DNA of 9,203 nucleotides, taken from assembly GCA_945883885.1 (NCBI GenBank), contig CAMCYM010000049.1, forward strand, positions 1 to 9,203, written 5' to 3'. Positions 1 through 6,271 of the stretch are shown here, in pieces. Position numbers and translations under genes: made by a program. The notes under the pieces are model-generated. The model saw nothing but the letters and a program-made list of their open reading frames with translations. It had not been told where the DNA came from and made no database searches. Each line of letters starts with the position of its first letter. Position 1 is the stretch's first letter. The DNA is from Chryseobacterium gleum. Its GTDB lineage: Bacteria; Bacteroidota; Bacteroidia; Flavobacteriales_D; Sanyastnellaceae.

Positions 1-322
1 GATCCGAATAGTGAATGGTTAAGCCTTGATATCCACCATGGTATACGTTCGCGTCGGTCCAACTGTGAAAGGTGGAAATGCCGTCCGCCTCCACCATGTG
101 GGTGGCCCCGGGGAAGGACTTGCCGAGGCTTGAGGTGCCGACGGGTTCCACCGATTGGGACAGGCTGGCCACCACCGGGAGTGCTGTAAAGTCCCAGCCC
201 TGCGGGAGTTGAACGGAAAAGTCGAAATGCCAAACGAGACCAGCCTCCACCTGGGGGGCTTCGATTTGGGCCTTGACCGCGGCCCCCGCGGCAAGGCAAA
301 AGACAACAAGTGCGAAGCGCAT
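1..322 (-). CDS. Secreted protein of unknown function, 3' end cut by window edge
   Basis: An ATG at 322 opens a frame that stays open for 107 codons to the left edge, so the C-terminus is missing. The first 19 residues look like a signal peptide: Arg at position 2, a hydrophobic core (ALVVFCLAAGAAV) and a likely cleavage site after VKA or VKAQ. The mature part is rich in aromatic and hydroxyl residues (for example WHFDFSV at 31-37 and the segment around FHSWTDANVYHGG at 85-97). That suits a beta-rich exported or surface protein, but I recognise no family. The start lies 13 nt beyond the T-run of the tRNA-Leu terminator, so expression needs read-through or its own promoter. A weak TTTG motif sits 4 nt before the ATG. 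The frame and signal peptide are seen directly; export is inferred; the function is unknown. Confidence 0.75.
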   Translation of the reverse strand, partial: MRFALVVFCLAAGAAVKAQIEAPQVEAGLVWHFDFSVQLPQGWDFTALPVVASLSQSVEPVGTSSLGKSFPGATHMVEADGISTFHSWTDANVYHGGYQGLTIHYSD

Positions 323-326
323 GGCA

Positions 327-334
327 CAAAGAAC
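327..334 (-). promoter_or_regulatory. Weak candidate -7 box for the secreted protein at 322
   Basis: The minus-strand octamer GTTCTTTG matches the TTTG half of TAnnTTTG but lacks the TA. It ends 4 nt before the ATG at 322, the same spacing as the better boxes elsewhere in the window. It also lies just beyond the T-run of the upstream terminator. I would not trust it without the positional agreement. Confidence 0.25.
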
Positions 335-335
335 G

Positions 336-362
336 AAAAACCCCGGCCATTGCTGACCAGGG
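336..362 (-). terminator. Intrinsic terminator of tRNA-Leu
   Basis: Read on the minus strand, CCCTGGTC (362-355) pairs with GGCCGGGG (348-341) around a 6-nt loop. This gives eight pairs, two of them G-U. Five T residues follow at 340-336. The hairpin begins 8 nt past the tRNA 3' end, where a terminator for the tRNA is expected. GC-rich stem, short loop and T-run are all present; folding energy was not computed. Confidence 0.7.
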
Positions 363-370
363 CTGCTTCG

Positions 371-452
371 TACCCGGAGTGGGAATCGAACCCACACTCC
401 TTGCGGAACACGAGTTTGAGTCGTGCGCGTCTACCAATTCCGCCATCCGGGC
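371..452 (-). tRNA. tRNA-Leu (anticodon CAA)
   Basis: The minus strand folds into a class II tRNA of 82 nt. The acceptor 5' arm GCCCGGA pairs with TCCGGGT before discriminator A73. The D-arm region contains GGCGGAATTGGTAGACGCG. The anticodon stem CACGA/TCGTG encloses the loop CTCAAAC, placing anticodon CAA at plus positions 416-418, which reads UUG. A long variable arm (TCC-GCAA-GGA) is typical of tRNA-Leu. The T-arm is GTGGG-TTCGATT-CCCAC. The 3' CCA is not encoded. The first acceptor pair is G1-U72, a slight oddity. A promoter box lies just upstream and a terminator just downstream, so this is probably a single-gene transcription unit. Confidence 0.96.
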
Positions 453-462
453 AGACGAGCCG

Positions 463-470
463 CAAAAATA
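463..470 (-). promoter_or_regulatory. Bacteroidota-type -7 box (TATTTTTG) for tRNA-Leu
   Basis: The minus-strand octamer TATTTTTG fits TAnnTTTG at every fixed position. It ends 10 nt before the tRNA 5' end, so transcription would start a few bases ahead of the mature tRNA and leave a very short 5' leader. No clear -33 element (TTTG/TTG) is visible at the usual distance. That upstream region is instead occupied by the inverted repeat at 489-509. Confidence 0.6.
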
Positions 471-488
471 CAACAACCTGTGACGTCT

Positions 489-509
489 TCGGCATGCATT
501 CCATGCCGA
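489..509. repeat. Perfect 8-bp inverted repeat in the tRNA-Leu/typA intergenic region
   Basis: TCGGCATG (489-496) and CATGCCGA (502-509) are exact reverse complements around the 5-nt spacer CATTC. No T-run follows on either strand, so it is not an intrinsic terminator. It lies in the 84-bp divergent gap, 27 bp before the typA ATG and about 19 bp upstream of the tRNA -7 box, roughly where a -33 element would sit. An operator for a dimeric regulator or a hairpin in the typA leader are both possible. The symmetry is certain; the role is inferred. Confidence 0.45.
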
Positions 510-536
510 GATTCGCGCCGCCGAAACGCACCCCCC

Positions 537-2300
537 ATGAACGGAATCCGAAACGTCGCCATCATCGCCCACGTCGACCATGGCAAAACCACGCTCGTCG
601 ACAAAATCATCCACCGCTGCGAAGTGATCGACGCCCGCAAGGAATCCGGCGACCTCATCCTCGACAACAACGACCTCGAACGCGAACGCGGCATCACCAT
701 CCTGGCGAAGAACGTGAGCGCCATGTGGAAGGGCGTGAAAATCAACCTCATCGACACCCCGGGCCACGCGGACTTCGGCGGTGAAGTCGAGCGTGTGTTG
801 AAAATGGCCGACGCGGTGCTGCTGCTTGTCGACGCGTTCGAAGGGCCGATGCCGCAGACGCGCTTCGTCCTCGGAAAAGCGCTCGAACTCGGCCTCAAGC
901 CCATCGTCGTCGTCAACAAAGTCGACAAGGAAAACTGCACCCCTGACCTCGTGCAGGAACAGGTGTTTGACCTGATGTTCACCCTCGGAGCCACCGAGGA
1001 GCAGCTTGATTTTCCGACCATCTTCGGATCCGCGAAGCAGAATTGGATGGCGGAAGACTGGAAATCCCCTACCGAAGGCATCGATTACCTGCTCGATGTC
1101 GTCCTCGAACATGCCCCCGAAGCGCCCTACCGAGAAGGAACACCCCAGCTCCAAATCACTTCGCTGGACTATTCCCGCTACACGGGCCGGATCGCCATCG
1201 GACGCCTGTTCCGCGGTGACCTCTACACGAACCGCGACTACATGTTGTGCACGGAGCACGGCCAACGCAAGGTCCGTGTGAAAGAACTGTACGTCTTCAA
1301 TGGACTGGGCCGGGAGAAAGTGGAACACGTGCGCTCGGGCGACCTCTGCGCCCTGACCGGGATGGAGGGCTTCGAAATCGGCGACACGGTGGCGGACCTC
1401 GAGCAGCCCGAACCGATGCCACGCATCGCGGTGGACGAGCCCACGATGAGCTTGCTCTTTACGATCAATACCAGCCCATTTCTCGGAAAAGATGGCGAGT
1501 TCCTGACGAGCCGCCACATCCGAGAGCGGTTGGAGAATGAGCTCCAAAAAAACCTCGCCCTCCGCGTAGAACCCACGGACAACGAAGACAAGTGGAACGT
1601 CTTCGGCCGCGGCATCCTGCACCTTTCAGTTCTGATTGAAACCATGCGGCGCGAGGGGTACGAGCTCCAAATCGGCAAACCCCGCGTCCTCCTCAAAGAA
1701 ATCGACGGCGCCACCCACGAACCCTTCGAACACCTGGTCATCGACGTCCCCCAAGAGGTCGCCGGCAAGGCCACGGAACTCGTCATGATGCGCAAAGGAC
1801 AACTCCGCGTCATGGAGGCGAAGGGCGACTTGCAGCACCTCGAATTCCGCATACCCTCCCGCGGGCTCATCGGCTTGCGGAACCAGGTCCTCACTGCCAC
1901 TGCAGGTGAGGCCGTCATGACCCACCGGTTCGATGCCTACGAACCCTGGGCGGGCGAACTTGCTACGCGCAACTCCGGTTCGCTCATCAGCGCCGAAACC
2001 GGACAGGCCCGGGCCTACGAAATCGACCGACTCCAAGACCGCGGAACCTTCTTCATCGATCCAGGCGAGGAGGTCTACAAAGGCCAAGTCGTCGGCGAAT
2101 GCGCCCGCGACAACGACATGGAGTTGAACCTCGTGCGCGGGAAAAAACTCACGAACATGCGGGCGTCCGGGGCAGACAAGGGGTTGCGGATTGCTCCGGC
2201 GAAAAAGATGTCCCTCGAAGAATTCATGGAGTTCATCGCCGACGACGAATACCTCGAAGTCACGCCGAAGGCGCTGCGGATCCGGAAGATTCCGAAGTAA
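537..2300 (+). CDS. typA: Translational GTPase TypA/BipA
   Basis: The product (587 aa) is a cytoplasmic GTPase of the EF-G/LepA group that binds the ribosome and supports 50S assembly and stress or cold adaptation. All G motifs are visible: G1 AHVDHGKT at 11-18, G2 RGITI at 51-55, G3 DTPGH at 73-77, G4 NKVD at 127-130 and G5 GSAK at 164-167. The switch-I text LERERGITI is typical of the family. EF-G-like domains follow, then the TypA-specific C-terminal domain with PSRGLIGLRNQ, GKKLTNMRAS and the ending EVTPKALRIRKIPK. Length is close to the usual 600 or so. The ATG at 537 is chosen because the protein then begins RNVAIIAHVDHG like its homologues; a longer frame from 423 would run through the tRNA. 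There is no Shine-Dalgarno. The gene is divergent from tRNA-Leu, and its 3' end overlaps the histidine kinase by 41 bp. Confidence 0.97.
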   Translation: MNGIRNVAIIAHVDHGKTTLVDKIIHRCEVIDARKESGDLILDNNDLERERGITILAKNVSAMWKGVKINLIDTPGHADFGGEVERVLKMADAVLLLVDAFEGPMPQTRFVLGKALELGLKPIVVVNKVDKENCTPDLVQEQVFDLMFTLGATEEQLDFPTIFGSAKQNWMAEDWKSPTEGIDYLLDVVLEHAPEAPYREGTPQLQITSLDYSRYTGRIAIGRLFRGDLYTNRDYMLCTEHGQRKVRVKELYVFNGLGREKVEHVRSGDLCALTGMEGFEIGDTVADLEQPEPMPRIAVDEPTMSLLFTINTSPFLGKDGEFLTSRHIRERLENELQKNLALRVEPTDNEDKWNVFGRGILHLSVLIETMRREGYELQIGKPRVLLKEIDGATHEPFEHLVIDVPQEVAGKATELVMMRKGQLRVMEAKGDLQHLEFRIPSRGLIGLRNQVLTATAGEAVMTHRFDAYEPWAGELATRNSGSLISAETGQARAYEIDRLQDRGTFFIDPGEEVYKGQVVGECARDNDMELNLVRGKKLTNMRASGADKGLRIAPAKKMSLEEFMEFIADDEYLEVTPKALRIRKIPK

Positions 2301-3795
2301 ATCCCTTCGGAAGTTCCAGCAAGAAGGTCGTCCCGCGTCCGGTGGTCGAAGTCTCCACGGAGATGCGGCCTCCGTGGTACGTTTCTACAATCCGTTTTGA
2401 AAGGGAAAGGCCGAGCCCCCAACCGCGGGGTTTGGTCGTGAATCCCGGCGCAAACACCTCTTTCCACCGCTGCTTCGGGATGCCTTTGCCGGTATCCGCC
2501 ACGCGGATTTGGACGGCTGCGTCGGTGCACACCACTCCGACATCGATGGCACCCGTGCCCTCCATGGCGTCCACGGCGTTGCGGATGAGGTTTTCCACCA
2601 CCCACCCGATGAGCACCGGGCTCATGCGGGCGTGCGCACCCGAAGAGGCGTCGTGCAAGGTCAGCCGCACCTGCTTGCTGATGCGCGGCCGCATGTAGTC
2701 CACCGTCGCGGAAACCGTGGCGCCCACCGGTCCGAGCTTGAGCTCTGGCTCCGAGCCGATTTTGCTGAACCGGTCCACGACCGTATGGAGTCGGTCGATG
2801 TCTTTGCCCATTTCCTGGAGGTACTCCGGGTTGACCCCCTCTGCCTCGAGCAATCCGGTCCAGGCCATGAGTGAGCTCAGCGGCGTGCCGAGTTGGTGGG
2901 CGGTTTCTTTCGCCATGCCCGCCCATACCCGGTTTTGTTCCGAGCGCTTGAAACTGCTGAAAATCAGGTAGGCCACGAAGAGGAAGACCGCAATCAGGGT
3001 CAGCTGGACGATGGGGAAGTACCTGAGCTGGGTCAGAACGACCGAGTCGGCGTAGTAGATGTACTGCCGGCCTTCCACCGGCAAATCCACTGCAATGGGC
3101 GGATTCCGGCTCTCCATCTCCCGCAACAAGGCACGGAGCTTTACGGGGTCATGCACCTGGGTCGAATCCACCCGTTGGAAACGAATCACGTGGGTGCGCG
3201 TGCTGTCCGTCATCACCACCGGTACCGAAGCGCTGTTCATCACCGTCTCGGAGACAAAACTGGCGATCAAACCATCCATGGCCTTGCGCAATTCGCTGAC
3301 GCGGAGACTTTCACTCCAATAAATCACGTATCCGACATCGCGGTAGACAATCGGAGGATTTGCAAGGAACATCGCATCCCTCAGGGAATCTGCCCGCACG
3401 GAATCCGGGACATTCACGCGGAACAGCAAGTTGCCAGACCGGTCGTAGATGAGGACGGGGATGGTTTGGTTCGACCACAAATAGTCCACGACAAAGGTCA
3501 AGTCCATGGACGCAGGCGACTCACTTACAATGCGATATGCCTCCGCCAATCGGTCTGCTTTCTTCCGTTCCTCTTCTTTGAGCTGGCCGAACAGCTGGTC
3601 CGTGTACTTCACCAACTCCGCCCGCTGCTGGATCGCCTCGGACCACAGCTGCACCTTGCGCTGCTCCTCCTCACGGATGCGGTGCGCGATGTCATCCGAA
3701 TACCACAACGTGAAGGCGACAATAAGGCCCGCTGCCGCCAGCAAGAGCCCTTTCCATCGCTGTTTCGACGTGTGCAGGTGGGTCCGAATGGCCAT
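2260..3795 (-). CDS. Two-TM sensor histidine kinase (no adjacent response regulator)
   Basis: A 511-aa inner-membrane two-component sensor kinase. Residues 16-32 form TM1. About 225 periplasmic residues follow (33-258), starting with a charged, probably coiled-coil stretch (33-90). TM2 spans about 259-281. The dimerisation/phosphoacceptor segment AKETAHQLGTPLSSL places the phospho-His at H300. The HATPase region shows an N box (NLIRNAVDAME, 402-412), G1 DTGKGIP (434-440), an F box (FAPGFTT, 448-454) and G2 GWGLGLSL (458-465). All residues needed for a working kinase are present. The start is taken as ATG 3795, 11 bp after the PorP/SprF stop; a GTG at 3825 would add 10 residues and overlap that gene. 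The last 15 or so residues are a Ser/Ala-rich tail lying largely in the typA overlap. It is the last gene of the operon. The signal and partner regulator are unknown. Confidence 0.9.
   Translation of the reverse strand: MAIRTHLHTSKQRWKGLLLAAAGLIVAFTLWYSDDIAHRIREEEQRKVQLWSEAIQQRAELVKYTDQLFGQLKEEERKKADRLAEAYRIVSESPASMDLTFVVDYLWSNQTIPVLIYDRSGNLLFRVNVPDSVRADSLRDAMFLANPPIVYRDVGYVIYWSESLRVSELRKAMDGLIASFVSETVMNSASVPVVMTDSTRTHVIRFQRVDSTQVHDPVKLRALLREMESRNPPIAVDLPVEGRQYIYYADSVVLTQLRYFPIVQLTLIAVFLFVAYLIFSSFKRSEQNRVWAGMAKETAHQLGTPLSSLMAWTGLLEAEGVNPEYLQEMGKDIDRLHTVVDRFSKIGSEPELKLGPVGATVSATVDYMRPRISKQVRLTLHDASSGAHARMSPVLIGWVVENLIRNAVDAMEGTGAIDVGVVCTDAAVQIRVADTGKGIPKQRWKEVFAPGFTTKPRGWGLGLSLSKRIVETYHGGRISVETSTTGRGTTFLLELPKGFTSESSGSAAPSA
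2284..2317. repeat. Stem-loop spanning the typA stop codon
   Basis: TTCCGAAG (2290-2297) and CTTCGGAA (2305-2312) are perfect complements around a 7-nt loop that begins with the typA TAA stop. GGAA (2284-2287) and TTCC (2314-2317) can extend the stem past a small internal loop. It lies at the convergent typA/kinase junction and would form in both transcripts, but no T-run follows on either strand. It may help termination or protect the 3' ends; neither is shown. Confidence 0.4.
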
Positions 3796-3806
3796 CCTCG
3801 ACGGAT

Positions 3807-4745
3807 TCAATCGTATGCCGGGCACTTCACATAGCGGCCCGGTCCTCCGCCGCTGCAGGCATTGATGCCGAGCACCACCTCGTGGCTCCCCCCCGATGTC
3901 GTGGCAAGCGGCCCGACCCCTGCATCGTAGGCATAGGCGACCGTGAGGTAATTCGCGATCCGTGTCCGGAACCCGAAGAGCATGGCCGACTGATTCCGGT
4001 AACCGGCGGCCAGCGCAAATCGGTCGTCAAAATGCATCCATGCCCACGCATCTACCACCGGCGGGATGCCCTTTCCGAGCCGCACTTGCAAGACAGGTTC
4101 CAGCTTCCAGCGGCCCTCCAGATCGAACTCCATCCCGGCGACCGCGAGGGCTTGGCGCGAAATTCGGGTTCCGGTGCTGATGCGGGACAGGGTGGGTTGC
4201 GTGAGCTGGGACAGGGTCAAGCCCGCATACTTCTCCCGGTCGTAGTACCACACGCCGAGGTCGATTTCCGGACCTACACCCTGCGAGGCCGCGAGGACTG
4301 CGGGGTCTTGGGCTGCACCGACTTCTGGCAACCGGAGGTTGCCCAAATCCAACCGCACCTGGCCCAACCCCGCCGAAAGTCCCGCTGCGAAACGGCCCCC
4401 TTGTGCCAGCCGCATGTTGTACGCCCAACCGAAGCGCACGGACGTTTCCGACCATGCACCGGCTTGGTCAGATTCGATGCGCACGCCGTACCCGTGAAAA
4501 TGCGCCCCACCGTTCGTCCGCTGTCCGTGCAGGTTCGCATACGACGTGGTGGGCGCGCCTTCGATGCCGGTCCATTGCGCCCGATGGCCGATGTGGAGGT
4601 CCAAACATTCCGCAGAACCTGCCGCCGCCGGATGGTCTTGAAACGGATTCAAGATGCCCAGCGAACGCACGGGCTGCCACTGGGCCACGCCCTCCGTCCC
4701 GGCAAGGACTGCGCAGAGAAAAACGAGGTAGATGCGCGCTCTCAT
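3807..4745 (-). CDS. PorP/SprF family type IX secretion system membrane protein
   Basis: This 312-aa protein has a signal peptide (residues 1-22, RARIYLVFLCAVLAGTEGVAQ, with cleavage near VAQ-W). The rest is a beta-barrel-like sequence of alternating hydrophobic and polar residues. Family hallmarks include the early NPFQDHPAAAGS (33-44, the NPAxAGS-type motif), QWTGIEGAPTTSYANLHG (57-74), YAGLTLSQLTQP (173-184), FALAAGYR (243-250) and the near-C-terminal YAYDAGVGPL with SGGSHEVVLG (271-293). SprF and PorP are outer-membrane components of the T9SS; SprF is needed for surface delivery of its neighbour SprB. Here the neighbour is a type B sorting-domain protein, so the pair fits that arrangement. 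The ATG at 4745 overlaps the upstream stop as ATGA; a frame from 4856 only adds residues ahead of the signal peptide. Family assignment rests on recalled motifs, not a search. Confidence 0.88.
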   Translation of the reverse strand: MRARIYLVFLCAVLAGTEGVAQWQPVRSLGILNPFQDHPAAAGSAECLDLHIGHRAQWTGIEGAPTTSYANLHGQRTNGGAHFHGYGVRIESDQAGAWSETSVRFGWAYNMRLAQGGRFAAGLSAGLGQVRLDLGNLRLPEVGAAQDPAVLAASQGVGPEIDLGVWYYDREKYAGLTLSQLTQPTLSRISTGTRISRQALAVAGMEFDLEGRWKLEPVLQVRLGKGIPPVVDAWAWMHFDDRFALAAGYRNQSAMLFGFRTRIANYLTVAYAYDAGVGPLATTSGGSHEVVLGINACSGGGPGRYVKCPAYD

Positions 4746-5740
4746 CGGATGATGGACACGTAGCCCGTGATCGGTTCGACGTCGGGCTCGTTCAAATCCA
4801 GCACGTAATAGTAGGTCCCGGCGGGTACGGGGACCCCGTTGCGGCGACCATCCCAAGCCTGCACATAGCCGATGTTCCGGTGGACTTCCTGCCCGGAACG
4901 ATCAAACACGAGCACCTCACACTTCGGAAATGCGCCGATGCCCCCGATTTCCCAGAAATCGTTGAATCCATCCTCGTTGGGCGTGAACCCATTTGCCAAA
5001 TCAAGCGGAATGCCCACCGTCACAGTCACTGCATCCGTGTAGCTGCATGCCCCCACAAACCCCGTCACCCCGTACGTCGTCGTCGTACTCGGCGACGCCT
5101 CCACGACGGCCCCTGCTGCTGCAGACAGGCCCTGCGTCGGAAACCACACATACCCGAGCCCTTCGTCTCCCCCGGATACTTCCAAGGTCACCGAACTCCC
5201 CGGCAAAATGGTCGCAGTACAACACACATCGATGGAAACGGCGGGGCCCGACAACTCCCATTCCAGCCCACACGGCGAGGCGGTCGGATCGTGCCGCGTG
5301 CCCACCAACACCAGGTAGGTCGCATAGGGAAACAGTGCATCGCTGACCAAACTGGCTGGCGCTATAGTTTCAAGACAGGGTGAAACTTCCAGGAATGCTC
5401 CGACATCGCAGAGGTTCTGCGGATCCGGTTTCACCACCTGCACCCACACCGTATCAGACACCCCCGCCGTTGAGCACGAAATGCTCCGCACAGCAACCTC
5501 CACGGGTCCAGTAAAATCCGTGTTCGCATTCGTGGTGAACGAGAAGACCGACACATACGGCAAATCCATGCAGCCGAAGGGAACCGTGTTCAGGGTGGCC
5601 AGGTCCGCATCCACCAGGACCGAACCGCAGACGGGAAGGGGTGCGTCGCAGGTTTGGGCCGTGCCCTGCACGGCCACCACCACACCCCAAAGGGCCCAGA
5701 CACTGCGCAACCTCGGCATGGCAAGCAAACGGCGAATCAT
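4742..5740 (-). CDS. Secreted Cys-rich protein with T9SS type B (gliding motility-associated) C-terminal sorting domain
   Basis: A 332-aa exported protein. The N-terminus is a signal peptide ending near QGTAQ (residue 29). Residues 30-165 form a Cys-rich region with no family I recognise. Residues 170-243 resemble an Ig/PKD-like repeat (ILPGSSVTLEVSGG, then STTTTYGVTG and AVTVTV). The last 84 residues (249-332) match the type B T9SS sorting domain: NGFTPNEDGFNDFWEI, VLVFDRSGQEV, AWDGRRNGVPVPAGTYYYVL and a terminal ITGYVSIIR. I count 11 cysteines, so disulfides are likely. Type B signals direct proteins through the T9SS, usually for surface attachment with a PorP/SprF partner, and the PorP/SprF gene follows directly. 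Start and stop overlap their neighbours as ATGA. An internal ATG at 5719 would still leave a signal peptide. The sorting domain is firm; what the protein binds or does is unknown. Confidence 0.9.
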   Translation of the reverse strand: MIRRLLAMPRLRSVWALWGVVVAVQGTAQTCDAPLPVCGSVLVDADLATLNTVPFGCMDLPYVSVFSFTTNANTDFTGPVEVAVRSISCSTAGVSDTVWVQVVKPDPQNLCDVGAFLEVSPCLETIAPASLVSDALFPYATYLVLVGTRHDPTASPCGLEWELSGPAVSIDVCCTATILPGSSVTLEVSGGDEGLGYVWFPTQGLSAAAGAVVEASPSTTTTYGVTGFVGACSYTDAVTVTVGIPLDLANGFTPNEDGFNDFWEIGGIGAFPKCEVLVFDRSGQEVHRNIGYVQAWDGRRNGVPVPAGTYYYVLDLNEPDVEPITGYVSIIR

Positions 5741-6222
5741 GCGTCTTCGTATGTGAGCAAAACCGCCCCCTTCTCCACGGCCTGGCCCGGAACCACGGCC
5801 ACTCCAGCCACCACCCCTGTGCGGGGCGAACGAATCAGGTTCTCCATCTTCATGGCTTCAAGCACCGCCACAGCGTCACCCTCTTGCACAACCGTCCCCG
5901 GGGCCACGGCCACCGAGAGCACCTTGCCCGGCATGGGGGCCAGCAACTCGCGCTCGACCCCGGCGGCTGCCGCTGCCATGCCCATCTTCTCGAGGAGCAT
6001 TCGCCGGCGGTCTGCCACCCGCACATCCGTGGAAACACCTTGGATGCGCAGTACCACCCGGCCGGCCGGGTCGAGCGGAGCCGTGCGCTCCACGCGGAAG
6101 TTGCGCTGGCCGATCCGCACATCGTACACCCCCTCCACTACGCGAAACCACCTCGCTGCCGCCCATTCCTCCTCGGAAATGGGAACCACGCGACCATCCG
6201 GCCACCTGACTTCGTGCACCAT
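5737..6222 (-). CDS. Biotin carboxyl carrier protein of an acyl-CoA/acetyl-CoA carboxylase
   Basis: A 161-aa cytoplasmic carrier whose lysine is biotinylated and shuttles a carboxyl group between biotin carboxylase and carboxyltransferase. The biotinyl domain occupies about residues 92-160: APMPGKVLSV (95-104), the EAMKMEN motif (122-128) with K125 as the biotin site, and the mirror half RSPRTGVVAGVAVVPGQ. The N-terminal 90 residues contain a segment (DRRRMLLEKMGM, 71-82) that I associate with the stand-alone carrier subunits of Bacteroidota, which resemble the C-terminal part of propionyl- or methylcrotonyl-CoA carboxylase alpha chains. No biotin carboxylase or carboxyltransferase lies in the window, so the substrate is undetermined. 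It is the first gene of the four-gene minus-strand operon. Its stop overlaps the next start (ATGA), and a -7-like box lies 4 nt before its ATG. I omit a symbol because accB would imply acetyl-CoA specificity. Confidence 0.92.
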   Translation of the reverse strand: MVHEVRWPDGRVVPISEEEWAAARWFRVVEGVYDVRIGQRNFRVERTAPLDPAGRVVLRIQGVSTDVRVADRRRMLLEKMGMAAAAAGVERELLAPMPGKVLSVAVAPGTVVQEGDAVAVLEAMKMENLIRSPRTGVVAGVAVVPGQAVEKGAVLLTYEDA

Positions 6223-6226
6223 GCCC

Positions 6227-6234
6227 GAAAGGTA
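6227..6234 (-). promoter_or_regulatory. Candidate -7 box (TACCTTTC) for the carrier-T9SS-kinase operon
   Basis: The minus-strand octamer TACCTTTC matches TAnnTTTG at five of six fixed positions, the last base being C. It ends 4 nt before the ATG at 6222. A Bacteroidota start site a few bases past the box would fall at or next to the start codon, giving a leaderless or nearly leaderless mRNA. No clear -33 element is visible. Confidence 0.45.
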
Positions 6235-6247
6235 ACGCCGGATTCGG

Positions 6248-6271
6248 CCCGAACTTCGACCCGTGTTCGGG
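6248..6271. repeat. 7-bp inverted repeat enclosing the hemW start codon
   Basis: CCCGAAC (6248-6254) and GTTCGGG (6265-6271) are exact reverse complements around a 10-nt spacer. The hemW GTG (6263-6265) spans the spacer/right-arm edge. An adjoining smaller palindrome, TTCGG-C-CCGAA (6243-6253), overlaps the left arm. It could be an operator serving both divergent genes, or chance in GC-rich DNA. Confidence 0.35.

Noticed and set aside
423..536. 38-residue N-terminal extension of TypA from an upstream ATG
   Set aside because: It runs through the 5' half of the tRNA-Leu gene and the intergenic inverted repeat, and TypA homologues start just before the HVDHGKT motif, as with the ATG at 537.
3796..3825. 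GTG start at 3825 for the histidine kinase
   Set aside because: It would overlap the PorP/SprF gene by 19 bp and add residues with no clear role; ATG 3795 gives a normal short cytoplasmic lead before TM1. It cannot be fully excluded.
2893..3834. 313-aa plus-strand frame antisense to the histidine kinase
   Set aside because: The kinase frame has all catalytic boxes; the antisense product is His/Arg-rich and featureless.
4746..4856. 37-residue N-terminal extension of the PorP/SprF protein
   Set aside because: It is Arg-rich, lies inside the cargo's sorting domain, and would put the signal peptide internal to the protein; the ATGA-coupled ATG at 4745 is better.
3882..5383. Long plus-strand frames antisense to the PorP/SprF and T9SS cargo genes
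   Set aside because: The minus-strand frames carry signal peptides and family motifs; the plus-strand ones are Arg/Pro/His-rich with no recognisable domain.
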